A DNA stretch of 64,000 nucleotides from Protaetiibacter sp. (lineage in GTDB: Bacteria; Actinomycetota; Actinomycetes; Actinomycetales; Microbacteriaceae), in assembly GCA_030150265.1 (NCBI GenBank), contig JASLGG010000046.1, positions 60,095 through 124,094 on the forward strand, in the 5' to 3' direction. Both the position numbers and the translations under genes were made by a program. Positions 8,517 through 16,134 of the stretch are shown one piece after another. The notes under the pieces were generated by a model. It saw only the letters and a program-made list of their open reading frames with translations, did no database searches and was not told the DNA's origin. Within the stretch, counting starts at the first letter, position 1, and every line of letters starts with the position of its first letter.

Positions 8517-9038
8517 ATGGCCCTGCCCGCCGTCGACCACCTCGGCATCCTCGTGCTCGACCTCGAGGAGGCCGTGGAGCGCTACCGCCGCCTGCTCGGC
8601 GTCGAGTTCAGCCCGGTCGGCCGCTACCGCACCGAGCGCTACGAGGACGGCAGCGAGCCGTGCCCACACCGGCACGACGCGCGGTTCGCGGTCACCCGCG
8701 GCGCGGCACCGCGTCTCGAGCTGCTCGAGGCGACGGGCGAGGGCACCCACGCGGCCCGCCACGCCGGACCCCACCACCTGGCCTTCACGGGCCTCGACGA
8801 CCTCGACGCGGCGCGGGATCGGGCGCTCGCGGCGGGCGCCCGCGCGGAGGCGCAGAACACGGATACCGCGGGCCGTCGCCTGCTGGTGTTCCTGGCCGCC
8901 GAACCCTGGTCGGGTGCCCGCCTCGAGCTCGTGTCGTCGCTGCCCGGCCCCATCGTGCTCGACGACGGCAGCCCCGCCCCCGTCGACCCCCGCACCGGCA
9001 GGCCGAGCGTGCTCGCCGGGGAAGGAGCATCCCGATGA
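8517..9038 (+). CDS. VOC superfamily metalloprotein, type A
   Basis: A 173-residue protein with the same layout as the one at 1316: His in VDHLGI, Glu in RLELLEA, His in PHHLAF and Glu in RLELVSS form the expected two-His two-Glu site. It also shares FSPVGRYRTERY and the closing LPGPIVLDDG block. Eight bases separate it from the permease, and its stop overlaps the ATG of the second cyclase. Having two type A members in one operon suggests either two stereochemical or successive steps, or a duplication still diverging. Reaction unknown. Confidence 0.85.
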   Translation: MALPAVDHLGILVLDLEEAVERYRRLLGVEFSPVGRYRTERYEDGSEPCPHRHDARFAVTRGAAPRLELLEATGEGTHAARHAGPHHLAFTGLDDLDAARDRALAAGARAEAQNTDTAGRRLLVFLAAEPWSGARLELVSSLPGPIVLDDGSPAPVDPRTGRPSVLAGEGASR

Positions 9039-10018
9039 CCGAGATCCCGCGCTACCGCGAGCTGCCGATCGCACCGCAGCATCCGCCGGGCTCGGCCTGG
9101 GGCGTGTGGGGCGACGACGACGAGATCGGCGCCATGAACCTGCTGACGCCCGAGCGCACGCTCGAGGCGGCGCGCCTCGTGCGGCGCGGCGCCGTCTTCT
9201 CCCTCAACTGGGAGCTCGACGAGCCGAACCCGCCGATCCTCGGCCGCGGGCGCCTCGTGCACACGATCGTCGACGGGCCGTCGGGTCCCGACGACCGCTA
9301 CGACTCCTTCTATCCGCAGGCGTCGAGCCAGTGGGACGCGCTCGCCCACGTGCGGCACCCGCGCTACGGCTCCTACAACGGCTGGACCACCGCCGACCTC
9401 ACGGCCCGGCCGCCGCGGTTCGGGATCGACGCCTGGGCGCGGCGCGGTCTCGCCGGCCGCTTCGTGCTGGTCGACGCGGCCCGGCACCTCGCCGAGCGCG
9501 GCGACCCGCTCGACGCCGGCACGAGCCGCGCGATCACCCTCTCCGAGCTGCGCGACATCCTCGACGCGCAGGGCGTGACGGTGACGCCCGGCACCTTCCT
9601 GCTGCTCCACACGGGATGGATCGACTGGTACCTCGCGAGCGACGGTCCCACCAAGGAGCGCCTCGCGCGAGGCGCCGACTTCTCGAGCACCGAGCACGAC
9701 CTCGAGCACTTCTTCCCGGCGCCGGGCCTCAGCCGCGCCGAGGAGATGGCCGAGTGGCTGTGGGACGCGGGGGTCGTGGCGGTCGCCGCCGACTGCCCCG
9801 CGGTCGAGGCCATGCCCATGCAGCGCGACGACTCCGACGGCTTCCTGCACTACCGGCTGGCGGCGCTGCTCGGCATCGGCATCGGCGAGATGTGGGACCT
9901 GCGCGCCCTCGCGGCCGACAGCGCCGCCGACGGCGTCTACGAGGGGCTGCTGGCATCCGCCCCGCTCAACAAGCGCGGAGGCACGGGCTCGCCCGCCAAC
10001 GCGCTGGCGTTCAAGTGA
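9035..10018 (+). CDS. Cyclase family hydrolase, copy 2
   Basis: A 327-residue homologue of 3835-4818, the same length and the same variant site QASSQWDALAHVRHP, with the tail GTGSPANALAFK. The ATG at 9035 has GAAGGAG eight bases upstream and overlaps the VOC stop (ATGA), so it belongs to the second VOC-cyclase pair. Copies 1 and 2 are clearly diverged along their length, so they probably act on different intermediates, not as redundant copies. Metal-dependent hydrolysis of a ring carbonyl is the family expectation; the substrate is not determined. Confidence 0.85.
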   Translation: MTEIPRYRELPIAPQHPPGSAWGVWGDDDEIGAMNLLTPERTLEAARLVRRGAVFSLNWELDEPNPPILGRGRLVHTIVDGPSGPDDRYDSFYPQASSQWDALAHVRHPRYGSYNGWTTADLTARPPRFGIDAWARRGLAGRFVLVDAARHLAERGDPLDAGTSRAITLSELRDILDAQGVTVTPGTFLLLHTGWIDWYLASDGPTKERLARGADFSSTEHDLEHFFPAPGLSRAEEMAEWLWDAGVVAVAADCPAVEAMPMQRDDSDGFLHYRLAALLGIGIGEMWDLRALAADSAADGVYEGLLASAPLNKRGGTGSPANALAFK

Positions 10019-10875
10019 CCCGCGTCGCGCTCGTCGGCCTCGGGCGGATGGGCGGCGCGCTCGCCGAGCGGCTGCTCGCCGCCGGGCACGAGGTGCACGG
10101 CGCCGATCCGCTTCCGGCGGCCCGGGCCTCGCTCGAGGCGGCAGGCGGGCGCGCCTCGGCGACCGCGGCGGAGGCGGTCGCCGACGCGGAGGTCGTCGTG
10201 CTGCTGCTGCCGGACTCGGATGCCGTGGAGGGCGTGCTGCGCGACCCCGCGCTGCGTGCGGCGCTCCCCGCGGGCGCCGTCGTGGTCGACGCCGGCTCCT
10301 CCGACCCCGCCCGCACCCGCGTGCTCGCGGACGAGCTCGCGGAGCACGGGATCGAGCTCGTCGACGCGCCCGTCTCGGGCGGGGTGGTGGGTGCGCGCAG
10401 CGGCGCGCTGACGGTCATGGCCGCGGGGGCCGCATCCGTGCTCGACCGCGTGGAGCCCGTGCTCGCCGTCTTCGGACGCGTCGTGCGGGTCGGGCCGGTC
10501 GGCGCCGGCCACGCGGTCAAGGCGCTCAACAACCTGCTGTCGGCGTCGCACCTGCTGCTCACGAGCGAGGCGGTGCTCGCGGGCCGGCGCTTCGGCGTCG
10601 AGCCCGAGGTGCTGCTCGACGTCGTCAATGGCTCGAGCGGGCGCAGCGGCTCGTCGGAGCTCAAGTGGCCGCGGTACATCCTGCCCGGCACCTTCGACTC
10701 CGGCTTCGCCCTCGCGCTCATGGTGAAGGACGCCCGCATCGCGCGCGGACTGCTCGACGCGGTCGGCGTCGACAGCGAGCTGGCGCGGGCCACCGTCGCC
10801 GCGTGGGAAGCGGCGATGGGCGGGCTCGAGCCGGGCGCCGACCACACCGAGATCGCGCGCTGGCTCGACCGGTGA
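10015..10875 (+). CDS. NAD(P)-dependent dehydrogenase of the 3-hydroxyisobutyrate dehydrogenase family
   Basis: A 286-residue beta-hydroxyacid dehydrogenase. Seen: the Rossmann motif VGLGRMGGALAERL at the N-terminus, the substrate-binding block DAPVSGGVVGARSGALTVM (residues 118-135) and the catalytic lysine K169 in GHAVKALNNLL. Enzymes of this family oxidise a beta-hydroxy acid such as 3-hydroxyisobutyrate, tartronate semialdehyde or sulfolactaldehyde precursors to the aldehyde or ketone. GTG start overlapping the cyclase stop. It probably handles a C3-C4 hydroxy acid released late in the cluster 1 pathway (inference). Confidence 0.88.
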   Translation: MTRVALVGLGRMGGALAERLLAAGHEVHGADPLPAARASLEAAGGRASATAAEAVADAEVVVLLLPDSDAVEGVLRDPALRAALPAGAVVVDAGSSDPARTRVLADELAEHGIELVDAPVSGGVVGARSGALTVMAAGAASVLDRVEPVLAVFGRVVRVGPVGAGHAVKALNNLLSASHLLLTSEAVLAGRRFGVEPEVLLDVVNGSSGRSGSSELKWPRYILPGTFDSGFALALMVKDARIARGLLDAVGVDSELARATVAAWEAAMGGLEPGADHTEIARWLDR

Positions 10876-12044
10876 ACGGGGAGGCGCGGACGGCCACGGC
10901 CTTCGCCCCGACCGTGGTCGCCTTCGGGGCGGCGGGCCTGGTGGCCTTCGCCGAGCTCTACGGCGTGCAGGCGCTGCTGCCGGCGATCGGGCGCGACCTC
11001 GCACTCGCACCCTCCTCGGCGGCCCTCGTGCAGTCGGCGGGCGCGGTGGGCCTCGCGGTGGCCGTCGTGCCGTGGTCGCTCGCCGCGCGGCGCGTGCGGC
11101 GCGGCACGCTCCTGCGGGTCGCCGTCGTGGCGACGATCCTCCTGAGCCCCCTCGTGGCGGCCACCGACGGCCTCGCCTGGCTGCTCGGCGTGCGCTTCGT
11201 GCAGGGTGCGGTGCTCGCCGGCATCCCGGCGCTCGCCGTGACGCATCTCGGCGACCTGCTGGATCGCACGCGCGCCGCGGCGGCGGCGGGGTGGTATGTC
11301 GCGGGCACCGCGTTCGGCGGCCTCAGCGGGCGCCTCGTCGCCGGGATCGTCGGCGCGCTCGCCGACTGGCGGCTCGCGCTCGTGGCGGTCTCGCTGCTGT
11401 CCGCGCTCGCGGCCGCGGCGTTCCTCGCGCTCACCCCGCGGGTCGTCGAGCACCCGGATGCGCCGGGCGCCGCCCGCCGCGCCCTCGGCGATCCCCGCAT
11501 CCGCGCCCTGTGCCTGCTCGCGCTCCTGCAGATGGGCGCCTTCGTGGCCGTCTACAACTTCGTGGGCTTCCGGCTGCTGCGGGAGCCGTTCGGGCTGCCC
11601 GACATCACGGTGACGGCCGTCTTCGCGGTCTACCTCGTCGGCTCCGTCACGGCCGCGCGGGCGGGGCGCCTCGTGGCGCGGCTCGGGCGCCGCCGGGTCG
11701 TCGCGGCCGGCATCGGGGCGCAGACGCTCGGCGCCGCGCTGACCCTGCCGGATGCGCTCCTCGCGATCGTCGCCGGCGTCGTCGTGCTCACGGTCGGCTT
11801 CTTCGCCCTGCACGCCGTCGCGGCCGGCTGGGTCGCCGAGCTCGGGCGGGGGAGCGCGCTGCCCTCCGCGCTCTACACGATCTGCTACTACCTCGGCGCG
11901 GGCGTGCTGGGCTGGGCGCTCGGCCTCGTCTACGACGCCGGAGGGTGGGCGGCGCTCGTCGCGGGCCTCGTCGGCCTCGGGGCGCTCGCGGCGGCGGCGG
12001 CAGGTCTCGGCCTGCGCGGCGGGGACGGAGGGGAGACCGCATGA
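10872..12044 (+). CDS. Major facilitator superfamily transporter (YnfM/arabinose-efflux-like)
   Basis: A 390-residue protein with about twelve membrane segments. The N-terminus (FAELYGVQALLPAIGRDLAL) and LAARRVRRGTLLRVAVVATI, which replaces the usual GxLaDrxGRr loop, fit the DHA1-like group of arabinose and drug efflux permeases. GTG start overlapping the dehydrogenase stop (GTGA); its own stop overlaps the next ATG. Likely role in cluster 1 is export of a toxic or surplus intermediate, but import cannot be excluded. Confidence 0.82.
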   Translation: MNGEARTATAFAPTVVAFGAAGLVAFAELYGVQALLPAIGRDLALAPSSAALVQSAGAVGLAVAVVPWSLAARRVRRGTLLRVAVVATILLSPLVAATDGLAWLLGVRFVQGAVLAGIPALAVTHLGDLLDRTRAAAAAGWYVAGTAFGGLSGRLVAGIVGALADWRLALVAVSLLSALAAAAFLALTPRVVEHPDAPGAARRALGDPRIRALCLLALLQMGAFVAVYNFVGFRLLREPFGLPDITVTAVFAVYLVGSVTAARAGRLVARLGRRRVVAAGIGAQTLGAALTLPDALLAIVAGVVVLTVGFFALHAVAAGWVAELGRGSALPSALYTICYYLGAGVLGWALGLVYDAGGWAALVAGLVGLGALAAAAAGLGLRGGDGGETA

Positions 12045-12937
12045 GGCTCGGGTTCGTGCTGCCGGTCGAGGGGCCGGTCGCGACGCGCGCGGCGGTGCTC
12101 GACGCCGCGCGGGCGGCCGAGGCGTCGGGCGCCGACAGCGTCTGGACGACCGACCGCATCCTGCAGCCGGGCGCGCCGCCCGGCGGCTACCCCTACTCGG
12201 CCGATCGCGGGGCCATCGCCTTCCGCACCGGGCGCGCCTGGCTCGAGCCGGTCGCGACGATGGGGCTCGTCGCCGGGGTCACCGAGCGGGTGCGGATCGG
12301 CACCAACGTGCTCGTGGTCCCCTACCGGCATCCGGTCGTGCTCGCACAGGAGCTCGCGACGCTCGACGCGCTCTCGGAGGGCCGCATCCTGCTCGGCGCG
12401 GGGATCGGCTGGATGGCCGACGAGTTCGCGGCGCTCGGGGTGCCGCGGTCGGAGCGCGGCGCGCGCACCGACGAGGCGATCCGGCTCATGCGCGAGCTCT
12501 GGCGCTCGCCCGATGCCGTGAGCTTCGCGGGCCGCTTCTGGGCGGTCGAGAACATGGGGCTGCCGGCGCAGCCGGCGCGGCCGGGTGGCCCGCCCGTGCT
12601 CGTCGGCGGCAACTCGGATGCGGCGCTGCGCCGGGTCGCGGCCCTCGGCGACGGGTGGCTCGGCGCCGACCTCTCGCCCGCCGAGACCGAGCGGGCGCTC
12701 GCGGCGCTCGACGCGGCGCTCGATGCCGTGGGGCGCGACCGCGCGGGGCTCGAGCTCTCGATGCGCATCCGCGTGGAGCCGGAGGGCGGCACGGGAGCGC
12801 TCGGAGGCGTCGATCCCGGCGCGCTGCGCGGGCGCATCTCCGCCTACGCCGCGACGGGTGTCGGGCTGCTCGTCGTCGACGTCCTGAACCTGCCCGATCC
12901 GGTCGCGGCGATCGAGGCGGTGGCGCGGCGCGCGTGA
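12041..12937 (+). CDS. LLM class (luciferase-like) oxidoreductase, probably F420-dependent
   Basis: A 298-residue TIM-barrel protein of the bacterial luciferase-like family. Seen: MRLGFVLPVEG, GADSVWTTDRIL, RVRIGTNVLVVPYRHPVVLA, LSEGRILLGAGIGWMADEF and GGPPVLVGGNSDAALRR, the order typical of F420-dependent LLM oxidoreductases of about 300 residues. The family contains F420-linked dehydrogenases and FMN monooxygenases, so the cofactor is inferred from similarity to the actinobacterial type. It is the last gene of cluster 1, coupled by ATGA. It could carry out a redox or Baeyer-Villiger-type step on the imported compound. Confidence 0.85.
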   Translation: MRLGFVLPVEGPVATRAAVLDAARAAEASGADSVWTTDRILQPGAPPGGYPYSADRGAIAFRTGRAWLEPVATMGLVAGVTERVRIGTNVLVVPYRHPVVLAQELATLDALSEGRILLGAGIGWMADEFAALGVPRSERGARTDEAIRLMRELWRSPDAVSFAGRFWAVENMGLPAQPARPGGPPVLVGGNSDAALRRVAALGDGWLGADLSPAETERALAALDAALDAVGRDRAGLELSMRIRVEPEGGTGALGGVDPGALRGRISAYAATGVGLLVVDVLNLPDPVAAIEAVARRA

Positions 12938-12946
12938 GCGCTCAGC

Positions 12947-13309
12947 TCAGCTCGGGTCGTGAACGGCGACCCCGCCGCGGTCGAGTTCGACGTATCGGTA
13001 GCTCGCCACCGCTGAGATCAGGTCCCGGTGGTATCGATCGACAAGGGCGAGCAACTCGCGCGTCGAGATGTTTCCGCAGGTGATGTGAAGGAGGCGAACC
13101 GGCCGATTCCTCAGGAGGTGCGAGATCCGGAAGTCGTCGTCCTTGGTCACCATGATTCGATCCTCTGAATCGGCGATTCGCGCGATGTCGTCGTCGTCGA
13201 GAGTGGTGCCGCCCGGGTACTCCTTGATATGTCTCGCGTCGTGACCTTGACCGGACAGGGAGCGAGCCAGCGCCTGGGGGAGTTGCTGATCGACGAGGAA
13301 GCAGAGCAC
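12947..13309 (-). CDS. DUF5615 PIN-like toxin
   Basis: A 120-residue protein with the DUF5615 pattern: D7 in FLVDQQLP, then HIKEYPGGTTLDDDDIARIA and the acidic cluster VTKDDDF (D57-D59). These acidic residues correspond to the PIN/Mut7-C nuclease site. GTG 13309 is chosen because the protein core begins right there and the upstream gene ends 13 bp before; longer starts would overlap that gene. It is paired with a DUF433 protein, the usual antitoxin partner. Expected activity is RNA cleavage, not shown here. Confidence 0.8.
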   Translation of the reverse strand: MLCFLVDQQLPQALARSLSGQGHDARHIKEYPGGTTLDDDDIARIADSEDRIMVTKDDDFRISHLLRNRPVRLLHITCGNISTRELLALVDRYHRDLISAVASYRYVELDRGGVAVHDPS

Positions 13310-13322
13310 GAAGCGACGTCCG

Positions 13323-13562
13323 TCAGGCGACGACGCGATGGAGCCGAGCCGCGGAGTCGAGGGCCGCGAACTCGAGGACCGCGAGGATGTCGTCGCGCTC
13401 GAGTTCGTCGTAGTCCGTGAGGATCTCCTCATAGCTCATCCCGGAGGCGAGCAGCTCCAGCACATCCTGTACGCGAATTCGCATGCCGCGGACAGTGGGG
13501 GACCCGTGGCAGATCGCCGGATCCACCGTGATCCGGTCGAGGCGGCTGGCGATGGGAGCCAT
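13323..13562 (-). CDS. DUF433 antitoxin
   Basis: A 79-residue protein with the DUF433 signature: ITVDPAICHGSPTVRGMRIRVQDVLELLASG followed by SYEEILTDYDELERDDILAVLEFA (two consecutive motifs). The C-terminal half is a winged-helix-like DNA-binding unit. It precedes the DUF5615 toxin by 13 bp, in the antitoxin-first order of type II modules, and would bind and autoregulate the operon. Codon use is less GC-biased than in the flanking operons. Confidence 0.85.
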   Translation of the reverse strand: MAPIASRLDRITVDPAICHGSPTVRGMRIRVQDVLELLASGMSYEEILTDYDELERDDILAVLEFAALDSAARLHRVVA

Positions 13563-13885
13563 AGGCAGATCTTAGGCGAACCCTCCGATCCTGGCCATGA
13601 CGTGCAGCGGTGCGCGGGCGACATCGCATAGCGGCCAGAACCTGCCTCGACCGCGCATGTGCGAGTCGTGACTGGAATCGAAATATTCTTCGCCGTGACC
13701 CAGCTCGTCGTCTCCGTTGCTCAGCTTCTGGTTGCTGTCGCCGTGTGCCGCATTCCTATCTGGGCGGATAGGCGCCGCCCACAAGGGCGTCATCGGGTGA
13801 CGGACGCGAGGTGGGTGGGGCGGCGTCAGGGATGCACTCGGCCGCGATGCACACATAAAAGTGTGCATAACGCTACTATTGTGGA
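13563..13885. other. Intergenic region between two toxin-antitoxin-like modules
   Basis: About 320 bp with noticeably lower GC than the surroundings. It carries upstream sequence for the DUF433/DUF5615 pair on the left and a perfect palindrome plus a TACTAT box for the right-hand module. Short ORFs on both strands exist but lack ribosome sites and family features; I see no gene in it. Confidence 0.5.
13847..13868. promoter_or_regulatory. Perfect 8-6-8 palindrome, candidate autoregulatory operator
   Basis: ATGCACAC, then ATAAAA, then GTGTGCAT: an exact inverted repeat with an AT-rich centre, ending 17 bp before the ATG of the HTH-nucleotidyltransferase gene. A TACTAT hexamer at 13873-13878 could be its -10 box, so a protein bound here would block transcription. 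The adjacent gene encodes a winged-helix domain, which makes autoregulation the simplest reading. Confidence 0.6.
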
Positions 13886-14506
13886 ATGCTGCTGCAGCGC
13901 CCCTTCGCCACGGTGACCCCCACCGTGGACGGTGACGTGCTCGGCGTGCTCGCGGCGGGATATGACGAGTACACCGTCTCCCGTCTCGCGTCGCTCATCC
14001 CCGAGCGCTCGGCGAACGGCATCCGCAAGGCCGCCGAGCGCCTCGCAGAGCAGGGGATCGTCGTCACGAGGGATGCGGGGCGCACCCGCACCTACTCACT
14101 CAACGACGCGCATCTGCTGGCCGAGCCGATCCGCCGGATCGCCACGGTCGACGACGAACTGATCGAGCGCTTGCGGTCGGCGGTGTCGCTCTGGGCCGAC
14201 CCTCCGGTCCTCGGCGCGATCTTCGGCTCGGCTGCCCGGCACGAGATGCGGGTCGACAGCGACCTCGACGTGCTTCTCGTGTTTCCCGCCGGGACGAGTG
14301 AACCCGGACGGCAACGCGGCGTCGAGGAGCTTGCCACGCAGGCGACCATGTGGACCGGCAATGATGCCCGGGTCATAGACCTCGATGAGGACGACATCAC
14401 CTCAGGGTCGCATCGACCGCTGCTCGAGGCCGTCGCCCGGGAGGGCGTGACCTTCTTCGGAGATCCCGGGTGGCTCATGCGAGAGCTTCGGATGGCCGGA
14501 ACGTGA
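13886..14506 (+). CDS. Winged-helix / nucleotidyltransferase fusion (MNT-type antitoxin-like)
   Basis: A 206-residue protein with two domains. Residues 1-75 form a winged helix (YTVSRLASLIPERSANGIRKAAERLAEQGIV, seen as two adjoining helices and a wing RTRTYSLN). Residues about 105-206 are a minimal nucleotidyltransferase with GSAARHEMRVDSDLDVLLV, in which GS and the DxD pair are the catalytic signature. MNT proteins pair with HEPN toxins and can AMPylate them. The partner gene overlaps by 4 bp. The fused DNA-binding domain plus the palindrome upstream suggest the antitoxin is also the repressor. Confidence 0.8.
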   Translation: MLLQRPFATVTPTVDGDVLGVLAAGYDEYTVSRLASLIPERSANGIRKAAERLAEQGIVVTRDAGRTRTYSLNDAHLLAEPIRRIATVDDELIERLRSAVSLWADPPVLGAIFGSAARHEMRVDSDLDVLLVFPAGTSEPGRQRGVEELATQATMWTGNDARVIDLDEDDITSGSHRPLLEAVAREGVTFFGDPGWLMRELRMAGT

Positions 14507-14892
14507 CGCCGAGGGGCATGCGTCTGGTTGCAGCCACTCCCGAAGCCCGCCGGGAGCGTCGGGAGAGGGCGCTCGAGTTCTGGCGATCTGCGGAGGACCT
14601 TCGTGCGTTGGACGGCGACGGCAACAGCATCGTCTCGCTGTACGTCCTGGCTGGGGTCGCCGCCGCGGATGCGATCTGCTGCGCTCGGCTCGGGGAGTAC
14701 TCGCAGGGCGAGAACCATTCGGACGCCCTGGGAGTGCTCCGGCGAGCTGCTCCCGATCTCACACCCTCCCTGCAGCGTCTGTTGAGCCGCAAGACGGAGT
14801 GGGCATATGGCGGCGCAACGGTGTCCGGAGCACGTCTGGAGGCTGCGCGCGTCGCAGCCACCAGGCTGGTGGAGGCGGCCCGCCTCGTCTGA
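14503..14892 (+). CDS. HEPN-like partner of the nucleotidyltransferase
   Basis: A 129-residue helical protein, translationally coupled to the nucleotidyltransferase (GTGA overlap at 14503-14506). Features resemble HEPN proteins of actinobacteria: an early helix ALEFWRSAEDLRALDG, VLAGVAAADAICCARLGEYSQGENH and a last part LLSRKTEWAYGGATVSGARLEAARVAATRLVEAAR. A canonical R-x4-6-H ribonuclease motif is not obvious, so it may be inactive, use a different site, or belong to a divergent HEPN group. Gene order antitoxin-like then HEPN fits known MNT/HEPN modules. Confidence 0.6.
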   Translation: MTPRGMRLVAATPEARRERRERALEFWRSAEDLRALDGDGNSIVSLYVLAGVAAADAICCARLGEYSQGENHSDALGVLRRAAPDLTPSLQRLLSRKTEWAYGGATVSGARLEAARVAATRLVEAARLV

Positions 14893-14975
14893 GAGCGGCC
14901 GCATGCTGTCTGCGACGCGGGGGCGGTGCCCGATGCCGCGGTGCGCGGCTCGCGTGAGTGCGCGTGCGAGGTCGT

Positions 14976-15971
14976 CTAGACGGAGGTGCGCTCCACGAGC
15001 CGGAAAAGCGGTTCGGTCGTGGGCGTGAGCGGCTTGCGGTCGAGGGAGTCCAGCACGTACCCGACCACCGCGCGTGACCAGGCCGGCGTGTCGATGCCGA
15101 TCGTCGTGAGACCGACGCCCGACATCGGGATGTTGTCGATGCCCATCACGGCGAGATCCTCGGGCACCTGCATCCGCTGGGAGATCGCGGTCGAGAGCAC
15201 CACGAGCGCGATGTCGTCGTTGTGGGCGCAGACCGCGGTGACCGGGTCGTCCTGGGAACGCCACGAGCGGATCGCCTCACGCGCCCCTTCCGGGTCGAAG
15301 GAGATCGTGCGCACGTCCGGATCGGGCAGGCCATTCGCCCGGCAGATGTCGCGAACACCTGCCAGCCGTTGCTCGGCGAAGGGGCGGAGGTTCGCATCGG
15401 CGGGGAAGCCGAAGCCGATCCGGCGATGGCCACGTGAGACGATGTGCGACGCCTGCGCCTGGCCGAGCGTGCGGTGCTGCACGATCGATCCGATGTCGAC
15501 GACCTGCACATCGGACTCCTGTACGAGCCGGTGCTCCGCCTCGCTGAAGCCCGTGGTGACGATGAGGTCGGGGGAGATCAGGCGCCACAGTTCCGGGAGT
15601 GTGCGCACGCTCTCGAGATGACGGTGCACCAAGAGCGCCGCCCCCCGTTGCGCGAGCGCCACGTCGAGAGCCTCGAGTCCCTGCTCGAAGACGTAGCCGA
15701 GCGTGAATCCGGGGACGAGCGCGAGGACGATGTCGCTGCGTCCCGAGCTGAGTGCGCGCGCCGGCGCGTAGGGCACATGTCCGAGTCGGAGGGCGGTCTC
15801 GCGAACGAGCTTGCGCGTCTGCTCCGAGATGTTCCGGCCCTCGGCGTTGTTGAGCACGTAGCTCACCGTGGCGCGAGAGACACCGGAGGCGCGCGCCACG
15901 TCCTCGCTCGTGACGCGCCGGCGAGGACGAGTCGCGTCGTCTCCGCCGTCAGCGCCGCCGCTCGTGGTCAC
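14976..15971 (-). CDS. LacI family transcriptional regulator
   Basis: A 331-residue repressor. Residues 20-45 carry the LacI helix-turn-helix and hinge (VTSEDVARASGVSRATVSYVLNN), then a periplasmic-binding-protein-like effector domain (DIVLALVPGFTLGYVFEQGLE to FRLVERTSV) that in family members binds a sugar or sugar derivative. It is divergent from the Gfo/Idh gene of cluster 2 with a 163-bp shared promoter region, so it most likely controls 16135-19946 and perhaps the importer genes at 22429 onward. Unusually, the N-terminal extension of about 18 residues is Gly/Asp/Arg-rich. Confidence 0.92.
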   Translation of the reverse strand: MTTSGGADGGDDATRPRRRVTSEDVARASGVSRATVSYVLNNAEGRNISEQTRKLVRETALRLGHVPYAPARALSSGRSDIVLALVPGFTLGYVFEQGLEALDVALAQRGAALLVHRHLESVRTLPELWRLISPDLIVTTGFSEAEHRLVQESDVQVVDIGSIVQHRTLGQAQASHIVSRGHRRIGFGFPADANLRPFAEQRLAGVRDICRANGLPDPDVRTISFDPEGAREAIRSWRSQDDPVTAVCAHNDDIALVVLSTAISQRMQVPEDLAVMGIDNIPMSGVGLTTIGIDTPAWSRAVVGYVLDSLDRKPLTPTTEPLFRLVERTSV

Positions 15972-16134
15972 CGCACCAATGTGGCACAGAAGAGAGGCGG
16001 CAGCGGGACGCGGAGGCCCCCGGCGTTAACTGACAACTATCCGGTCCCCGATTGACAAGAGCGCCTGCCCCGCTTCCTCGTACCGTGACGACACGCGCGC
16101 ATGCGCACCCGGGACATGAAGGAGACGACGCGGG
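15972..16134. promoter_or_regulatory. Divergent lacI / Gfo-Idh promoter region
   Basis: This 163-bp gap has the AT-richest block of the neighbourhood (about 16025-16060). TGACAA occurs twice, 22 bp apart (16031-16036 and 16053-16058); the second lies in a consensus -35 TTGACA (16052-16057). No good -10 sits at 17 bp; TACCGT at 16081-16086 is the nearest candidate. AAGGAGA at 16119-16125 is the ribosome site of the Gfo/Idh gene. The repeat spacing of two helical turns is compatible with a regulator site. Confidence 0.45.

Noticed and set aside
10011..11813. 600-aa minus-strand frame over the dehydrogenase and MFS genes
   Set aside because: Charged low-complexity product, overlaps two well-supported genes completely.
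13659..13916. 85-aa plus-strand frame with a hydrophobic stretch in the TA island
   Set aside because: It runs through the palindrome and into the nucleotidyltransferase gene, lacks a ribosome site and resembles no family.
16052..16086. Full sigma-70 promoter for the Gfo/Idh gene
   Set aside because: TTGACA is perfect, but the nearest -10-like hexamer lies 23 bp away, so only the -35 can be noted.
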